A program made the translations under genes and the position numbers. DNA of 64,000 bases from contig FMBT01000391.1 of NCBI GenBank assembly GCA_900095095.1, forward strand, positions 1 to 64,000, read 5' to 3'. This document shows positions 31,250 through 42,920 of this stretch, one piece after another. Each line of letters starts with the position of its first letter. The first letter of the stretch is position 1. The DNA comes from Fragilariopsis cylindrus CCMP1102. Lineage: Eukaryota; Bacillariophyta; Bacillariophyceae; Bacillariales; Bacillariaceae. The notes under the pieces were generated by a model. It was not told the origin of the DNA. It did no database searches and saw only the letters and a program-made list of their open reading frames with translations.

Positions 31250-33073
31250 TTGTGGTTGTGTCAGACGGAGGTAAGGATATCGAGCCGATTAATAACTTTA
31301 CTGTTCATAAAAGTAAGTCTTCAACAAGCATCAGTCATAGTGATAGTAGGAACAGGAGCAAGTCTAAAAGTAACAAAAAGGAAAAGAAGAAGAAGAAGAA
31401 GAAGCAGTAGTCGCACGACCAGGAGGAAGGAATCTGCATTCAAGTCGTCGTCAGTACTGCCATCGGAAGATGCAGTGAGTCTATACGGTCCATACCCGTC
31501 ACAGGTGCCGATTCCATTTGTGAACAAAGAAGGTGATACTCCTGGTGATGAAGCTCTTATGAAAGCGACGACTTACAAGGATCTAGAAGGCTATTCGGAT
31601 TACCGTGATAGGGGGACACCCGACGAATGGGTCCCTCGTGATGGGCGGTTGATCCGACTAACTGGTCGTCATCCATTTAATGTTGAACCTCCAATGGATA
31701 TATTGTATCAGAATCGATTTATAACACCATCATCGCTGCATTATGTACGCAACCATGGTGCTTGTCCCCGATTATTGTGGGACACTCATATATTGGAAGT
31801 TGCCGGTATTAGCGTTAAGAAGAAGTTTAAGGCAATCAGTATGGATGAACTTGCCAACATGGGTCCACCTCGAGAGATTCCGGTGACTGTTGCATGTGCT
31901 GGTAATCGTAGAAAAGAACAGAACATGATACGCCGTACTATTGGTTTCAATTGGGGACCATGTGCAGTAGCAACAAGTGTATGGAAAGGCGTTTTGGTTC
32001 GTGATCTTCTATTAGCAGCAGGGGTATCTGACGACCCTCACACGATGTTTGGCCTGCACGTTGAGTTTTTAGGATTTGAAGATCTTCCAAACAAAGTGGG
32101 ACCGGGACCTTTCCCAGAAGAGCAATGGGGGAGCCGCGTCAAGTTTGGAACAGGAATTCCATTATCGAGAGTAATGAACCCGGCATTTGACATCATGATT
32201 GCATACGGTCAAAACGGAGAGAAGTTAGCACCTGATCATGGGTATCCTATACGCCTTATCGTACCGGGATATACGGCTGCAAGAAACATCAAGTGGTTAA
32301 AGCAGATCAATGCCATCCCGCATGTGACCAGGAACCATTACTATTATCATAATAATCGTGTCCTCCCACCTCATGTCTCGTCGGAAGATGCCGAGGTGGA
32401 AGATTGGTTTTATAAACCTGAATACATCTTCAACGAACACAATATCAATGCTGCCATTGCTATTCCTCGGTACGGCGAGGAAATCTTGATGACTGGTGAA
32501 AGTCTCTCGGATGATTTCAACGTAGGAGGATACGCTTATACTGGTGGTGGTCGCGCTGTTACTCGTGTCGACATTTCCTTAGATGGTGGGGAAACATGGA
32601 AACTTGCGAAGTTGGATAAGAAGGAAAAGACAACTGGATACGGGATGAATTGGTGTTGGGTTTGGTGGGATTACAAATTGACTGTTGCTGATATTATTGG
32701 CGTGCAAGAAATCTATTGTCGAGCATGGGACTCTTCCAACAATCGGCAACCTGATAAACCGATTTGGAACTTGATGGGAATGGGAAATAATCATCATTAT
32801 AAGTTGGTTGTTGACTTTACCAAAAACAAAGATGGTAACAATGTATTCAAATTCCTGCATCCCATCCAAGCTGGTGAAATTAAAGGTGGTTGGATGACGG
32901 AGCGTTCTGGGAAACCGGACACGGCGGGGTACGGAAAGGTAAATAGTGAAGCTGATTATAATTGCCGTGTGGAAGCAGCGGAAGGTAAATCTATTTACAT
33001 GTCAAAAATTCCCGATGCGGTGTTAAAAAAAACTTCTTCAACAGGAGATCGTATGTCTTTAATTTCCTCCTGA
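31250..33073 (+). CDS. Nitrate-reductase-like Mo-MPT domain protein lacking cytochrome b5 and FAD domains
   Basis: The frame is open from 31250; the first ATG in it is 31559, and homology is clear from about 31540. It shows RLTGRHPFNVEPP, SSLHYVRNHGACPR, the Mo-ligand segment VACAGNRRKEQNM (Cys), IGFNWGPCAVATSVWKG, DHGYPIRLIVPGY and IKWLKQI. The dimerisation domain follows, with VDISLDGGETWKLA and IWNLMGMGNNHH. This is the molybdenum half of eukaryotic nitrate reductase, which reduces nitrate to nitrite. The protein ends with about 35 residues after GGWMTERSGK, where assimilatory enzymes continue into cytochrome b5 and FAD/NADH domains. Without them it would need another electron donor. Its start is also unclear, so a decaying paralogue is possible. 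Confidence 0.75.
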   Translation: MWLCQTEVRISSRLITLLFIKVSLQQASVIVIVGTGASLKVTKRKRRRRRRSSSRTTRRKESAFKSSSVLPSEDAVSLYGPYPSQVPIPFVNKEGDTPGDEALMKATTYKDLEGYSDYRDRGTPDEWVPRDGRLIRLTGRHPFNVEPPMDILYQNRFITPSSLHYVRNHGACPRLLWDTHILEVAGISVKKKFKAISMDELANMGPPREIPVTVACAGNRRKEQNMIRRTIGFNWGPCAVATSVWKGVLVRDLLLAAGVSDDPHTMFGLHVEFLGFEDLPNKVGPGPFPEEQWGSRVKFGTGIPLSRVMNPAFDIMIAYGQNGEKLAPDHGYPIRLIVPGYTAARNIKWLKQINAIPHVTRNHYYYHNNRVLPPHVSSEDAEVEDWFYKPEYIFNEHNINAAIAIPRYGEEILMTGESLSDDFNVGGYAYTGGGRAVTRVDISLDGGETWKLAKLDKKEKTTGYGMNWCWVWWDYKLTVADIIGVQEIYCRAWDSSNNRQPDKPIWNLMGMGNNHHYKLVVDFTKNKDGNNVFKFLHPIQAGEIKGGWMTERSGKPDTAGYGKVNSEADYNCRVEAAEGKSIYMSKIPDAVLKKTSSTGDRMSLISS

Positions 33074-34658
33074 AGCCATATCTGCCAATATGCGTGTATG
33101 AAACATATGGATGTAAAAATAATCATGCCATATGAACAATCAAACAAATAAATATAACGATTATAAGAATCTAATTTTAAATGTAATGGCCTACTACTAG
33201 CTATAACACAGAGTCTCATACGTACTTGTAGCCAGCTGCCATGCTCTAAACTAGTATTCTAGAGTAAATGCGTTTCATATATGATAATATAATGATTGAA
33301 GGCTTAGATTAAACTAGGGATATTTCAGTAGGTCAACTTGTTGTGAATCATTCACTAGTGTTTTAGTCTTGCATTAGGCTGTATTATATATACAGACCCG
33401 TACTATATATGTGCAAATAGCACCATCCTTGCTATACAACTATCATTACTGGTTACGGTAAATAAATTGTTAGGGTGGTGTGTCTAAATTGAAGTTTTGG
33501 ATGAAGTGCCTCCAAAAGGAATCATGATTGGGTACAATAGTGAATGGAAAATAGTAAGCCTGCCCTCCCCTAGGGGCCCAGTGCAATGATATAGTGAATG
33601 ATAGATTGTGAGGTGATTTGTATTAAATAAGTTGATCATGCTTTTGCGGTGGTGGTGATGACCCATTACGTCTTGACATAAGAGAATTGATTGGATGCTT
33701 ATTTAGTTATTTAGTATTGCCCTGATTGATCGTGCTTTTGAAGTATGGATGGGTTGTGCATCATACTGTAGAAATTCATAAGTAGAGTCACATACAAGGT
33801 TATGCTGAAGAGGTTAGCAGTTGAGGTGATAGATGAAAACCACATGGCTACCAACCCTATACAAATTCTGTTTTGGAGCTCCTAATAATAACAATTAATA
33901 TGCACTCTATTTTGCTTGTTGTGATAATATTGCAAAGGACCAGCATCAAAGATTTTAAATTAAAAAGAAAAAGATATGCAAAGTCTACTATTACTATACT
34001 ACCATGGATGATGAAAGGAAACAGTTCCTTCTCCTCCTCCAGTAATTGTGTATGTTAAAAGTAAGTGATTTGTCATATGCCATACAGTAGTAGTTCTGTA
34101 GAGTGGAGTGGAGTGCGTGCAGTATTACAAATAGTAGAAACACCTTTTTTTCACGGGATTCGATCATTATCCATTATTTTATTCATTCGTCCGCAATCGT
34201 GTTTTTTGTTTTAACAGCATGCCCGATTGTATCGCACACCAATGCTTTTCGTCACGGGCGCGGGGGTCTACTGGCTGTGATAGTACGGAGATGGCGCGCT
34301 ATCATATAATCGACTATTTTTGTTACGTATGATTGAAATTTTACTTTTGCTTACCCGATAAACGTTCACCGGACAAAAATTGAATTTTTTCTTTTCTTTC
34401 AAGAATCAATCATTTTTCAATTCTCAATTTAGTAGTATCAATGCATCATTCACTCATCACTCATCGTCATTTATGTTGTCGTCGAAGTTAGTCAGTTGAA
34501 AGCAGAAAACGAAAGCAGCATTGTTCGCAAATTAAAGTAAATTTAGCTAGGCAATAAGATCGATTCGTACGTACAACAATCGTTCTCCGTACCACAAACA
34601 AACCACAAACAAACACACACACACACCAACCAACACAAAACCACACACAATAACCACC
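33074..34658. other. Intergenic spacer
   Basis: 1.6 kb of AT-rich DNA lies here with no supported gene. A short plus-strand frame at 34103-34309 has a hydrophobic stretch but no downstream domain. CA-rich sequence (about 34590-34655) directly precedes the next ATG. Confidence 0.5.
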
Positions 34659-37353
34659 ATGGCCGACAATAACACTAACGAAGATCACGACGATTTCGAA
34701 TTCGACGAACCCCTCTCTTTCTGCATCATCTGCAATACCGTCTGCAGCATTTTCTTCTGGTGGTCCACCACCTGCTGGTATTTTTGCTCCTTCCAGTGCT
34801 ACTACAGCTGCTGCTGTAACTCCTCTATCCAATAATGATGATTTCAATTCACGTTGGAAAAGTATACAAGAGGAACAACAACAACAACAACAGACTAGAA
34901 ATAATAATGTTGGTGTAGTAGTATCACCTGATGAAAAGGGCAGTCATACTAATTATAATCTGTATGAAACACCGGAAAAATTAAAACGATCCGCATCCTC
35001 TGCTGCAGCATCGAATCGTCATAATTTATCAGGATCATCACGTCAATTGTATTCTGCTGGAAACCATGCCGACTTATTGGCCGAACCAGTAGAACCACGT
35101 AGAACATATTCTTTTACCAAGAGTAGTTCCTATGATACTAATTCATTGATTCAAAAATATGCTGGTGTTGCTGGTACTCATATGCCACAAATGCCACGAG
35201 GAATGCCACCTCCTCCACCTCCGCCACCATCATCGTCGTCATCTAGTAATACAGATAATGAACGTCGTCGATCATCCCAATCATCATCTCATAATTCCAA
35301 TAATAATGAACAATCACAATATCAATCAGCAACATCTGTTCGTGAAGAAGCAATGAAAGTTTTAGCTATGGCAGATCGTCAAAGTCCTGCTACTACTACT
35401 ACTACTAATGCTAATAATGTAAATGTTGGAGATGTGAATCAACCATTTAATGTTCGAAGGACGGAATCTGGTGGATTTCGTGCTAGTATGGGACTTGCAG
35501 ATATTATGCCAGGAGCTGGAGGAGCTTCTTCTTATAATAGATCCAAGATCCGGACACCATCTGCATTAGCAGGATTAGGATTATCATCAAGAAGCAATGA
35601 ACGTGTTGATTGGAAAAGTGGACGATATAGTTTTTCAGATCCACAATTCCGTGAAGATGATTATTTAGATAATGAAGAAGAAGATGATATTGTTGATGGA
35701 CCAGTATCATCATCCTATCGTGATCATCCTAGTCAATCATTACAACGTAAAGAAGTTTTTGATACTATTGTTAATAATAGTAGTAGTAGTAGTAGTAGTG
35801 GTGATTTTGAAGGTGATTTTCCAAGAGGTACTAATAGTGGACGTGGTGTAGGGCAAGGATCTGGTGGATCATCTTCATGGAGTTCACGATATAGTGATAA
35901 TCCAAGAATGAGTAATTCTAATCTTCTTGATCGTTGGGATACAGGTAATCAACCCCAGTCATCATCATCATCCGAAAAACGTCAAAGTAGTAGTGCACGT
36001 AATATGTTGATGAGTACGGCAAGTAATGTACGTACTGCTGCTGGGAATGTATCTAAGAGTGTATCAAATGGTATATCATCAGCATCTGCCAAAGCAAAGG
36101 CAACAGCAGCAGCTACAACAACAGCAGGACGACGAGGAGGAGAAGGTGATGGAGGAACACGTGCTTTTGGTGCAGGATTTTCATTTCGAAAATCAAAGAA
36201 TAGTAGTAGTAGTAATAGTGCACAACAACATGAACGTCGTCGTGAGGATGAGGCTACTAATTTACGTACAGTATGGAAAGATCGTGATGATAATTTTGAA
36301 GATGAATGTGATTCTAGTATTGCTTCGCATGCAAAGAGTGGTGGAGCTAAGACATGGGAACAAGTTATGGTTGAAAAGAAACGTCGTCGTCGTATCGGTC
36401 TTTCTATATTATGTGTCTTATTAGCAATTATTATTATTGGTGTTTCAGTAGGACAAACATCCTTTAAATGGAAATATAAAAGTTTTAATAAAAGAAATGG
36501 TGGTAAAGGTAATATGGCTGTTACATTTTATGCAACATCTAATACACCATCCTCGAATGGAAGTATTGGTGGTGGTGGTGGAAGTGGTGGTGTTATGGGT
36601 AATCAAAAACAATTATCATTAGATTTACAAAATATACCAAATGATGCAGAATTTATTACACATTTAGGGAACTTACAGGATTCATCGATAACACAATGTT
36701 CAAATAATCGTAATGATGAAATTAAATCAATATTTAAACAATCATCACCTGTACCTATCTTCATAGTTCCTGGTGAACATGATTGGATGAATTGTCCAAA
36801 TCCAAATTATTCATGGTCGAAATGGATAGATACGTTTTCAAAATTTACAGAAAATGCATTTGGTGAATCCAATGGTATGGTCATAACACGTCCAAAAACA
36901 TCACCAGAATTATTTGCAACAGTCCATAATGGTGTATTATTTATTGGATTACATTTAGTAAATGGTAGTTTGAATTCAGTGTTCGGAGGTGATCAAGGAC
37001 AAAAAGAAATGGATATTCGTAATGAACAAATGGTTATCTTTGTACGTGGTACATTAGATAATTTACGTGGTCAATACCGTGCAGTTGTATTGATGGGCAA
37101 TGCTCGGCCATCTCAACAACAACAATCATTCTTTGGTGGTATATCTACTGCCTTGAAGGATAGTAAGTCACCTGTTATTTACTTACATGCTGATTCAAAT
37201 AAAGTAGGGTATGTACAACATCATCCATTCTCGGATGGTGATGATGATTATCTGAAAAAACTACTTGCCGTACAAGTTCCGAATGGTGGGATTGGACAAT
37301 CTCCACTACGCATTGCAGTCGGATTTGGTAAACGACCATTTCAAATTGGATAA
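34659..37353 (+). CDS. Type II membrane calcineurin-like phosphoesterase, one apparent frameshift
   Basis: The ATG at 34659 has the context ACCATGG and reads MADNNTNEDHDDFEFDEP. It then leaves frame at a CCCC run (34710-34713); removing one C would continue into LSASSAIPSAAF and the long frame that ends at 37353. This is either a sequencing error or a recent break. About 590 residues of Ser/Asn/Arg-rich sequence come first. A membrane segment (LSILCVLLAIIIIGVSVG, coded at about 36405-36458) follows a KKRRRR cluster. The C-terminal domain has FIVPGEHDWMNCPNP, which resembles the GDNDW motif of calcineurin-like phosphoesterases, and LFIGLHLVNGS. The usual first D.H metal motif is not evident, so activity is uncertain. 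No intron is needed. Confidence 0.65.
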
Positions 37354-37861
37354 AAAACAACAGACAAACAAAACAAAACAAAAAAAATAATTCAAACACA
37401 CACATACACATTTTAGAATAAGCACGATATACGAGACGATGCGTTATTTTTAGCTTTCCGTGCCCCCTATTTACTAAATCACACATCACGCATTATTACC
37501 ACGGCATGACACACTCCTCACGCACAATCATTGCATACTCCCTGTAGAACCATACATATATATAGTCCTGATTTGGACTATAAAACAAACTAAAAATAGT
37601 AACTATATTTAAAATAAATGAAAGATTTAAGAGTATTCACTGTGAGCTAATTGCGAGCGACAATATAGTAGGGAAGACTATATCAGCTTGATATCTTTAC
37701 ACTGCTTGAGATATGCTCCATACACTTAAAATCTCATTAATATGGTTTCGTAACAGGAATTGTACCACATGCGAAGTACCTACTATAAAAATCAATGCAT
37801 GCCATTATTGATTACAACAGGTACATAACATGTTCTGTCCTATTAAGTTCTTCTCGTATCA

Positions 37862-37916
37862 CTGGTGGTGGTGGTGGTGGTGGGGTGGTGGTGGGGTGGG
37901 GGGGGGGGGGGGGGGC
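37862..37916 (+). repeat. TGG/G-rich tract with G-quadruplex potential
   Basis: (GGT)n passes into GGGG-rich sequence and then a run of about 20 G. Many G runs of four or more lie within 55 bases, which meets the usual G-quadruplex rule. The exact run length is also prone to assembly error. Confidence 0.75.
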
Positions 37917-38190
37917 TTGTCCATTAGAAGAACAGAATGTTCATAAAAAAGTAATCACTCCCAAAGAACACGCTACCTACCCTTCAACTGTCTTGATGAA
38001 GCAACAAATCACGTTTACAAAGCATGTATTTGACTCATCAGTGATTTATGTGCATACATTGTATTATCGTGCTTTACTATGAAAGCTATTCTGATTTGGG
38101 TGCAATTTCTCATCTTTGAACATGCAGTTGCAGCATTGATTCTCTTCCATCTCTAAAAAACACTGGGGTGGTTTGAATTGCTTTATTCTA

Positions 38191-38216
38191 CACCATACTA
38201 GGATCCTAGTATGGTG
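38191..38216. repeat. Perfect 26-base palindrome
   Basis: CACCATACTAGG is followed by AT and the exact complement CCTAGTATGGTG, with no spacer. It could form a cruciform or hairpin. No neighbouring feature explains it. Confidence 0.8.
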
Positions 38217-39099
38217 GAGAAATGAATGTTCAGCCCTCTGACTGACATTACTAGTTCTGAGGGAACACACCTAGAGCTTTCATGAGCTTGGTGTACCTTG
38301 CACCACCACCACAGTACATCATGTCATGTGTCTGCTACAATTGTAATGCAAATCATGGCAGAACCTGTTGAAGCGGATAACAAATAGAAGTGGCAATATG
38401 CTCATACAAAGGCTTGGTAGCCTAATGAATAACTCCCACACCCATAGAATAATAATTCTCATCCTGCAACAACATATAATGTCAATTTAATAGAGTGCTG
38501 AGAGTTGGTTTTTCTTTTTCTATAACTAGCGAATAACATTTTGTCTGGCTGACAATGTTATTACTATTGCTGAGGGAACATGCCACCCTCCCTGCTCTAC
38601 TATCTGATGGCTGGGCTAGAAGTATGCATGCTCATATATTTTGAATCTCATGGATGGAAATATAATATCTTACCTTGATTCTGAGGTATTGGCTTGTCAC
38701 TACCACTTTGGATATATTAGGTCATCTTACATTGACAGTGGCAATTGACAATGGCAAAGACCTTTTCACTTCCTCTTAATTCCTTCCATACTAGTAATAG
38801 TATTCATTTTTCCTGATTTTCGGGTCAGTTTTCAGTCACAGGGTGTTTTTTCACGTGACTAAAAAAATCCAATCGACTGGAAATTCACAATTAATTGACC
38901 AAAGTAAGCTAAGCTAGGTAAAGGTTTCTTGCAGCACCTCATTCAGATCGGTAACGCGTGCAATGCTCGTGGTTGGCGAACCCCCGAATTTCCTTTAAAA
39001 AAAGGCAGAAAAATCCTTTCGAATTTCATCTCTAAAGAAAGCCAAGATCTTTTTTTTCACAACACATCATCATCACATAAAACAAAGAACGAGTGCACG

Positions 39100-42000
39100 A
39101 TGATGATTGGTGCGACAGCAGCAAGAACCAAAAGATTATTTTCTTCTGTCTTTGTATTAGCAAGTACTATCAGTAGACCAAGTATCACCTCTGCCTTTAC
39201 TACCGCCGTTTCATCTCCATTTCGAGTAGCAGCAACAACAACAGCAAGAAGAATGAGTACTAGTACTTCCGCCGCCGAAGTCACCACTTCCAATGATCCA
39301 CACAAATTTTTAGAAGATGTACTTGGTGATAAATCATTAGAATGGGTTAAAACACAAAATGAGAATTGTATTGCAAAGTATGGTGATCCAACAGACACTA
39401 GTGGTGACAAAAATTCTGACTATCAACGTATACTTGATATATTAGATTCGAAAGATAAAATACCTGTACGTAATAACGGATTTGTGTGTGCGTGTGTGCG
39501 TGTTTGTATCGCGTATGTATAGCATTATTGCTATCTATTCTTCCATCACGCTGCCTCTCTCTCTCTCTCTCCTGTCCTCAGACTATACCACCCTTTATAT
39601 ACAATCAAATTTTCTAACGTTTCGTTGTTGTTGTCGTCTATTCTTCTTGCCCTTATTTCTTTCACATTCCCTTCTTCTTCTTCTCGTCAATAGTCTGTAT
39701 CACAAATTGGGAATGCAAATGATGGGATGTATTATAATTTTTGGCAAGATGAAAATCATATACAAGGTATATGGAGAAATTCAACATTAGAATCATATAA
39801 ATTAAAAGAACCAGTATGGGAAACTGTATTAGATTTAGATGCATTAGAACCACCAACAGCAGGAAAGACATGGGTATGGCATGGATCAACTTTGTTGGAT
39901 GAAGGTTCTGTAGATACAAATCAGAAAAATGATCGTGCATTAATTAAATTAAGTCCAGGTGGATCAGATGCTGATATATTTCGTGAATTTGATTTAGTCA
40001 CCAAAACATTTGTAGATCCAAAAGACAAAAATCAACAAGGATTTGAATTAATAGATCCATCGAAATGTTCTGTTAGTTATAGATCAAGAAATGAACTATT
40101 AATTGGTACAGATTTTGAATCAATATCAAATGGCGAAGTTAAAGATTCTATGACTGATTCTGGATGTAAGTTAACTACAGTACAATTCTATATTGTTTTA
40201 AAAAAAACTTTAACAAAGTCTAGTAGGATATTACTGTAAACACATCCTTCACATTACGTCTGCTCACAAATAACCTCCTCCTCTTTTCTCTCTCTCTCTC
40301 TCTCTCTCTCGGATACAATACAAACGCAATACAACCCACCCATCCACCTTCCCACACATACACATATACACGCATTTACATTTGTCGTCTACAACAAAAC
40401 AAAACAAAATATAAAGATCCACGTACGGTATATAGTTGGAAACGTGGTACACCATTAAAGGATGCAACAATTGTTTTTGATAAAGCAATATCCACTGATA
40501 TTGCTGGTTCCCAATATGCATACCATGATCGAGATGGTATATGTCATGAATTCCAAGTACGTCAAATTACATTCTATACATCTAAATATTGGTACCGATC
40601 ATTAACTCTGGATGAATTGTCCACAAAGACCGCTGATGATTGTTCATTATCCGAATTTAAAGATATTCCTATACCAGAAGATGCTGAAATATCAACATTT
40701 GGGAATGATGCAATGATAACATTACGTAGTGATTGGTCACCACCTGGATATGAATATGTAGGTGAAGGTGAAGGTCCTTCGTCGGTATTATTACTACCAG
40801 CTGGATCATTAATTGTTGCACCGATGGTAGATGTTATGAATAATGATTATTCAAAATCAACTGTACTTTTTTTACCAACATCATCAAGATCATTACAATC
40901 AACAACAACCACAAAAGATTATGTTATATTAGATATCTTAGAGGATGTTCGTACTACATTAGTAATCTGGAAAAAAGAAACTAATGATAATGACGGTAAT
41001 GATAAATGGACACTTCAGGAATCACCAGCAAACAATGAGGCTGTTAAGATTGGTGAAAGTTTAGGATTTGGTAGTCCAAATCGTGATTCATCTATTGATA
41101 ATCGCTTATTTTTATGGCGTGATGGATATTTAATACCAGATTCATTAGAATATATTGAAGATGTGTCTGATTTATCAAACTCAATAAAATTAAAATCAAA
41201 ACCATCCATGTTCAATGCAAACGATTTAACAGTGGATCAATATTTTGTATCATCCAAGGATGGTACAAAAATTCCATATTTTATTATCCGTAAACAAGAT
41301 ATAGTATATGATGGATCAAATCCAACATTATTAGATGCATATGGTGGATTTGAAATATCAATGTTACCAGGATATTCTGCAGCTGTTGGTGCAGCATGGT
41401 TAGAATATGGTGGTGTGAAGGTAATTGCTAATATTCGAGGTGGTGGTGAATATGGACCAAAATGGCATCAATCTGCATTAAAAGAAAATCGATATAAATG
41501 TTATGAAGATATGGAAGCTGTTGGACAAGATTTAATTGATCGTCAAATAACATCACCATCTAAATTAGCTTGTATTGGTGGTTCTAATGGTACGTGCAGT
41601 ATTACAGTGCAGTTCCCTGTAGTGCAGTACTGTGTACTTACTACATGTTGATACTAAATCGTGTTCATGGTTGTCGTCGTCGTCGTCGTCGTCGTATGTT
41701 TGTTCTTATTCGTGTTTGTCATCGATGGTGCTGGCGTTGGTTTTTGTGTGATGTCCTTGTTCTTCCTTCGTATCGTATCTCACACATTTGGATCTTGAAT
41801 ATGTTTTATCATTTATCTACATGACAGGAGGTCTTATGGTGGGTAATCTTATAACTCGTCCAATTTCATCAAAATTATTCGGTGCGGCGGTTTGTCAAGT
41901 GCCTTTATTGGATATGAAGGTCTACTCACATTTACTTGCTGGTGCATCATGGATGGCAGAATATGGCAATCCTGATAAACCAGAAGAATGGAAATTCCTT

Positions 42001-42366
42001 CGTCGGCATTCACCATACCATTTACTACGACATGACAATCTTGGTTTACCTGAAGAAGTTGTAGAAGTTGATGATGATGGAAAAGAAACTAAAACTACTA
42101 TTATTGACAGTCCGATCAAGAATCCAGATTGGGTTTGTCCAAAGGTATTATTTACAACATCGACACGGGATGATCGTGTACATCCAGGACATGCGCGTAA
42201 GATGGTCCGTTCATTATTGGAAGAAGCACAAACAGTTGGTAAGGCACCCGAAGTACATTATTGGGAGAACATTGAGGGAGGTCATGGTGGTGCAGCCGAT
42301 AACAAACAACGTGCACATATGTGGTCATTAACATATTCGATGTTAAAACAAACACTTGGACTATAA
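39100..42366 (+). CDS. Prolyl oligopeptidase family (S9A) serine peptidase, four exons
   Basis: Exons are 39100-39465, 39694-40165, 40417-41589 and 41828-42366. Donors are GTACGT, GTAAGT and GTACGT. The joins restore KIP-SVSQIG, DSGYPRTVYSW and GGSNGGLMVG, giving 849 residues. The N-terminal region includes the family's YYNFWQDENHIQGIWR. The catalytic part has Ser669 in GGSNGG, the Asp motif DDRVHPGH (785-792) and His823 in EGGHGG, so the triad is intact. Family members cleave after proline in short peptides. The first 50 residues are Ser/Thr/Arg-rich with ITSAFTTAV, which resembles a plastid or other organelle presequence; an internal start at MSTSTSA would give a cytosolic form. Introns 1 and 2 carry CT microsatellites. 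Confidence 0.9.
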
Positions 42367-42920
42367 AGAAGGAAGAAAGAAAGAAAGAAAGAAAAGTAAT
42401 GATGGATTATTAGAATATATAATTATAAATACTGTAGTGAAGACTTTCATATTCATTCATTTCTTACGAATTTTTCGCGCACGCGGACGACGGGCAGAAT
42501 TCATGTGATAACGCACCCCTCTTTTTATCCCCCTTGTGCATTTTGCAGAAGTAGCCTACTAGTACCGTACAGTACACGCTTACAAGTAGTATCTATGACG
42601 TACTGAACTAACGTTCTTACTTACTTACTGCATTCATACATACATACATTGATCACGAAACGAAACGAATGGTGGTGGTGGGGTGTGGCGGGAAAACAAA
42701 AACAAAAAAATAATACTGTACACACTTCACTTCACTTCACAGTGTGTGTGAATTCGTTTTTTTAGATTAAATATTTATATAGTTAGTTAGTTAGTTTCAC
42801 TTTTTATTTTTCAGGTTTATGTTGTTTTGTAATTATTTATTTCACGTATGTATGTATCACGAATCGTATCACGTATAGTATAGTATAGTATGTTTTTTGT
42901 TTTTATTTTTATTGAAATTG
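42367..42920. other. Convergent intergenic spacer
   Basis: This lies between the peptidase stop and the stop of the next minus-strand gene. It has GAAA repeats after 42367, TAGT repeats near 42785, and ATAGT repeats near 42880. No gene is seen. Confidence 0.55.

Larger units (their letters stand above)
37354..39099. other. Intergenic spacer
   Basis: 1.7 kb contains no supported gene. It includes the G-rich tract and palindrome listed separately, and two related stretches near 38237 and 38544 sharing TTCTGAGGGAACA / TGCTGAGGGAACA. The last 100 bases are the 5' leader of the peptidase gene. Confidence 0.5.

Noticed and set aside
34103-34309. Short frame with a signal-like hydrophobic stretch and TNAFRHG
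   Set aside because: It resembles a plastid presequence but nothing protein-like follows and it ends after 68 codons.
34659-34838. Short Cys/Trp-rich peptide from the ATG at 34659 as a separate gene
   Set aside because: After the first 18 residues its composition is just the off-frame reading of the Ser/Ala/Pro-rich phosphoesterase N-terminus.
34488-34847. Minus-strand frame of 119 residues
   Set aside because: It is antisense to the phosphoesterase start and 5' region and has no recognisable content.
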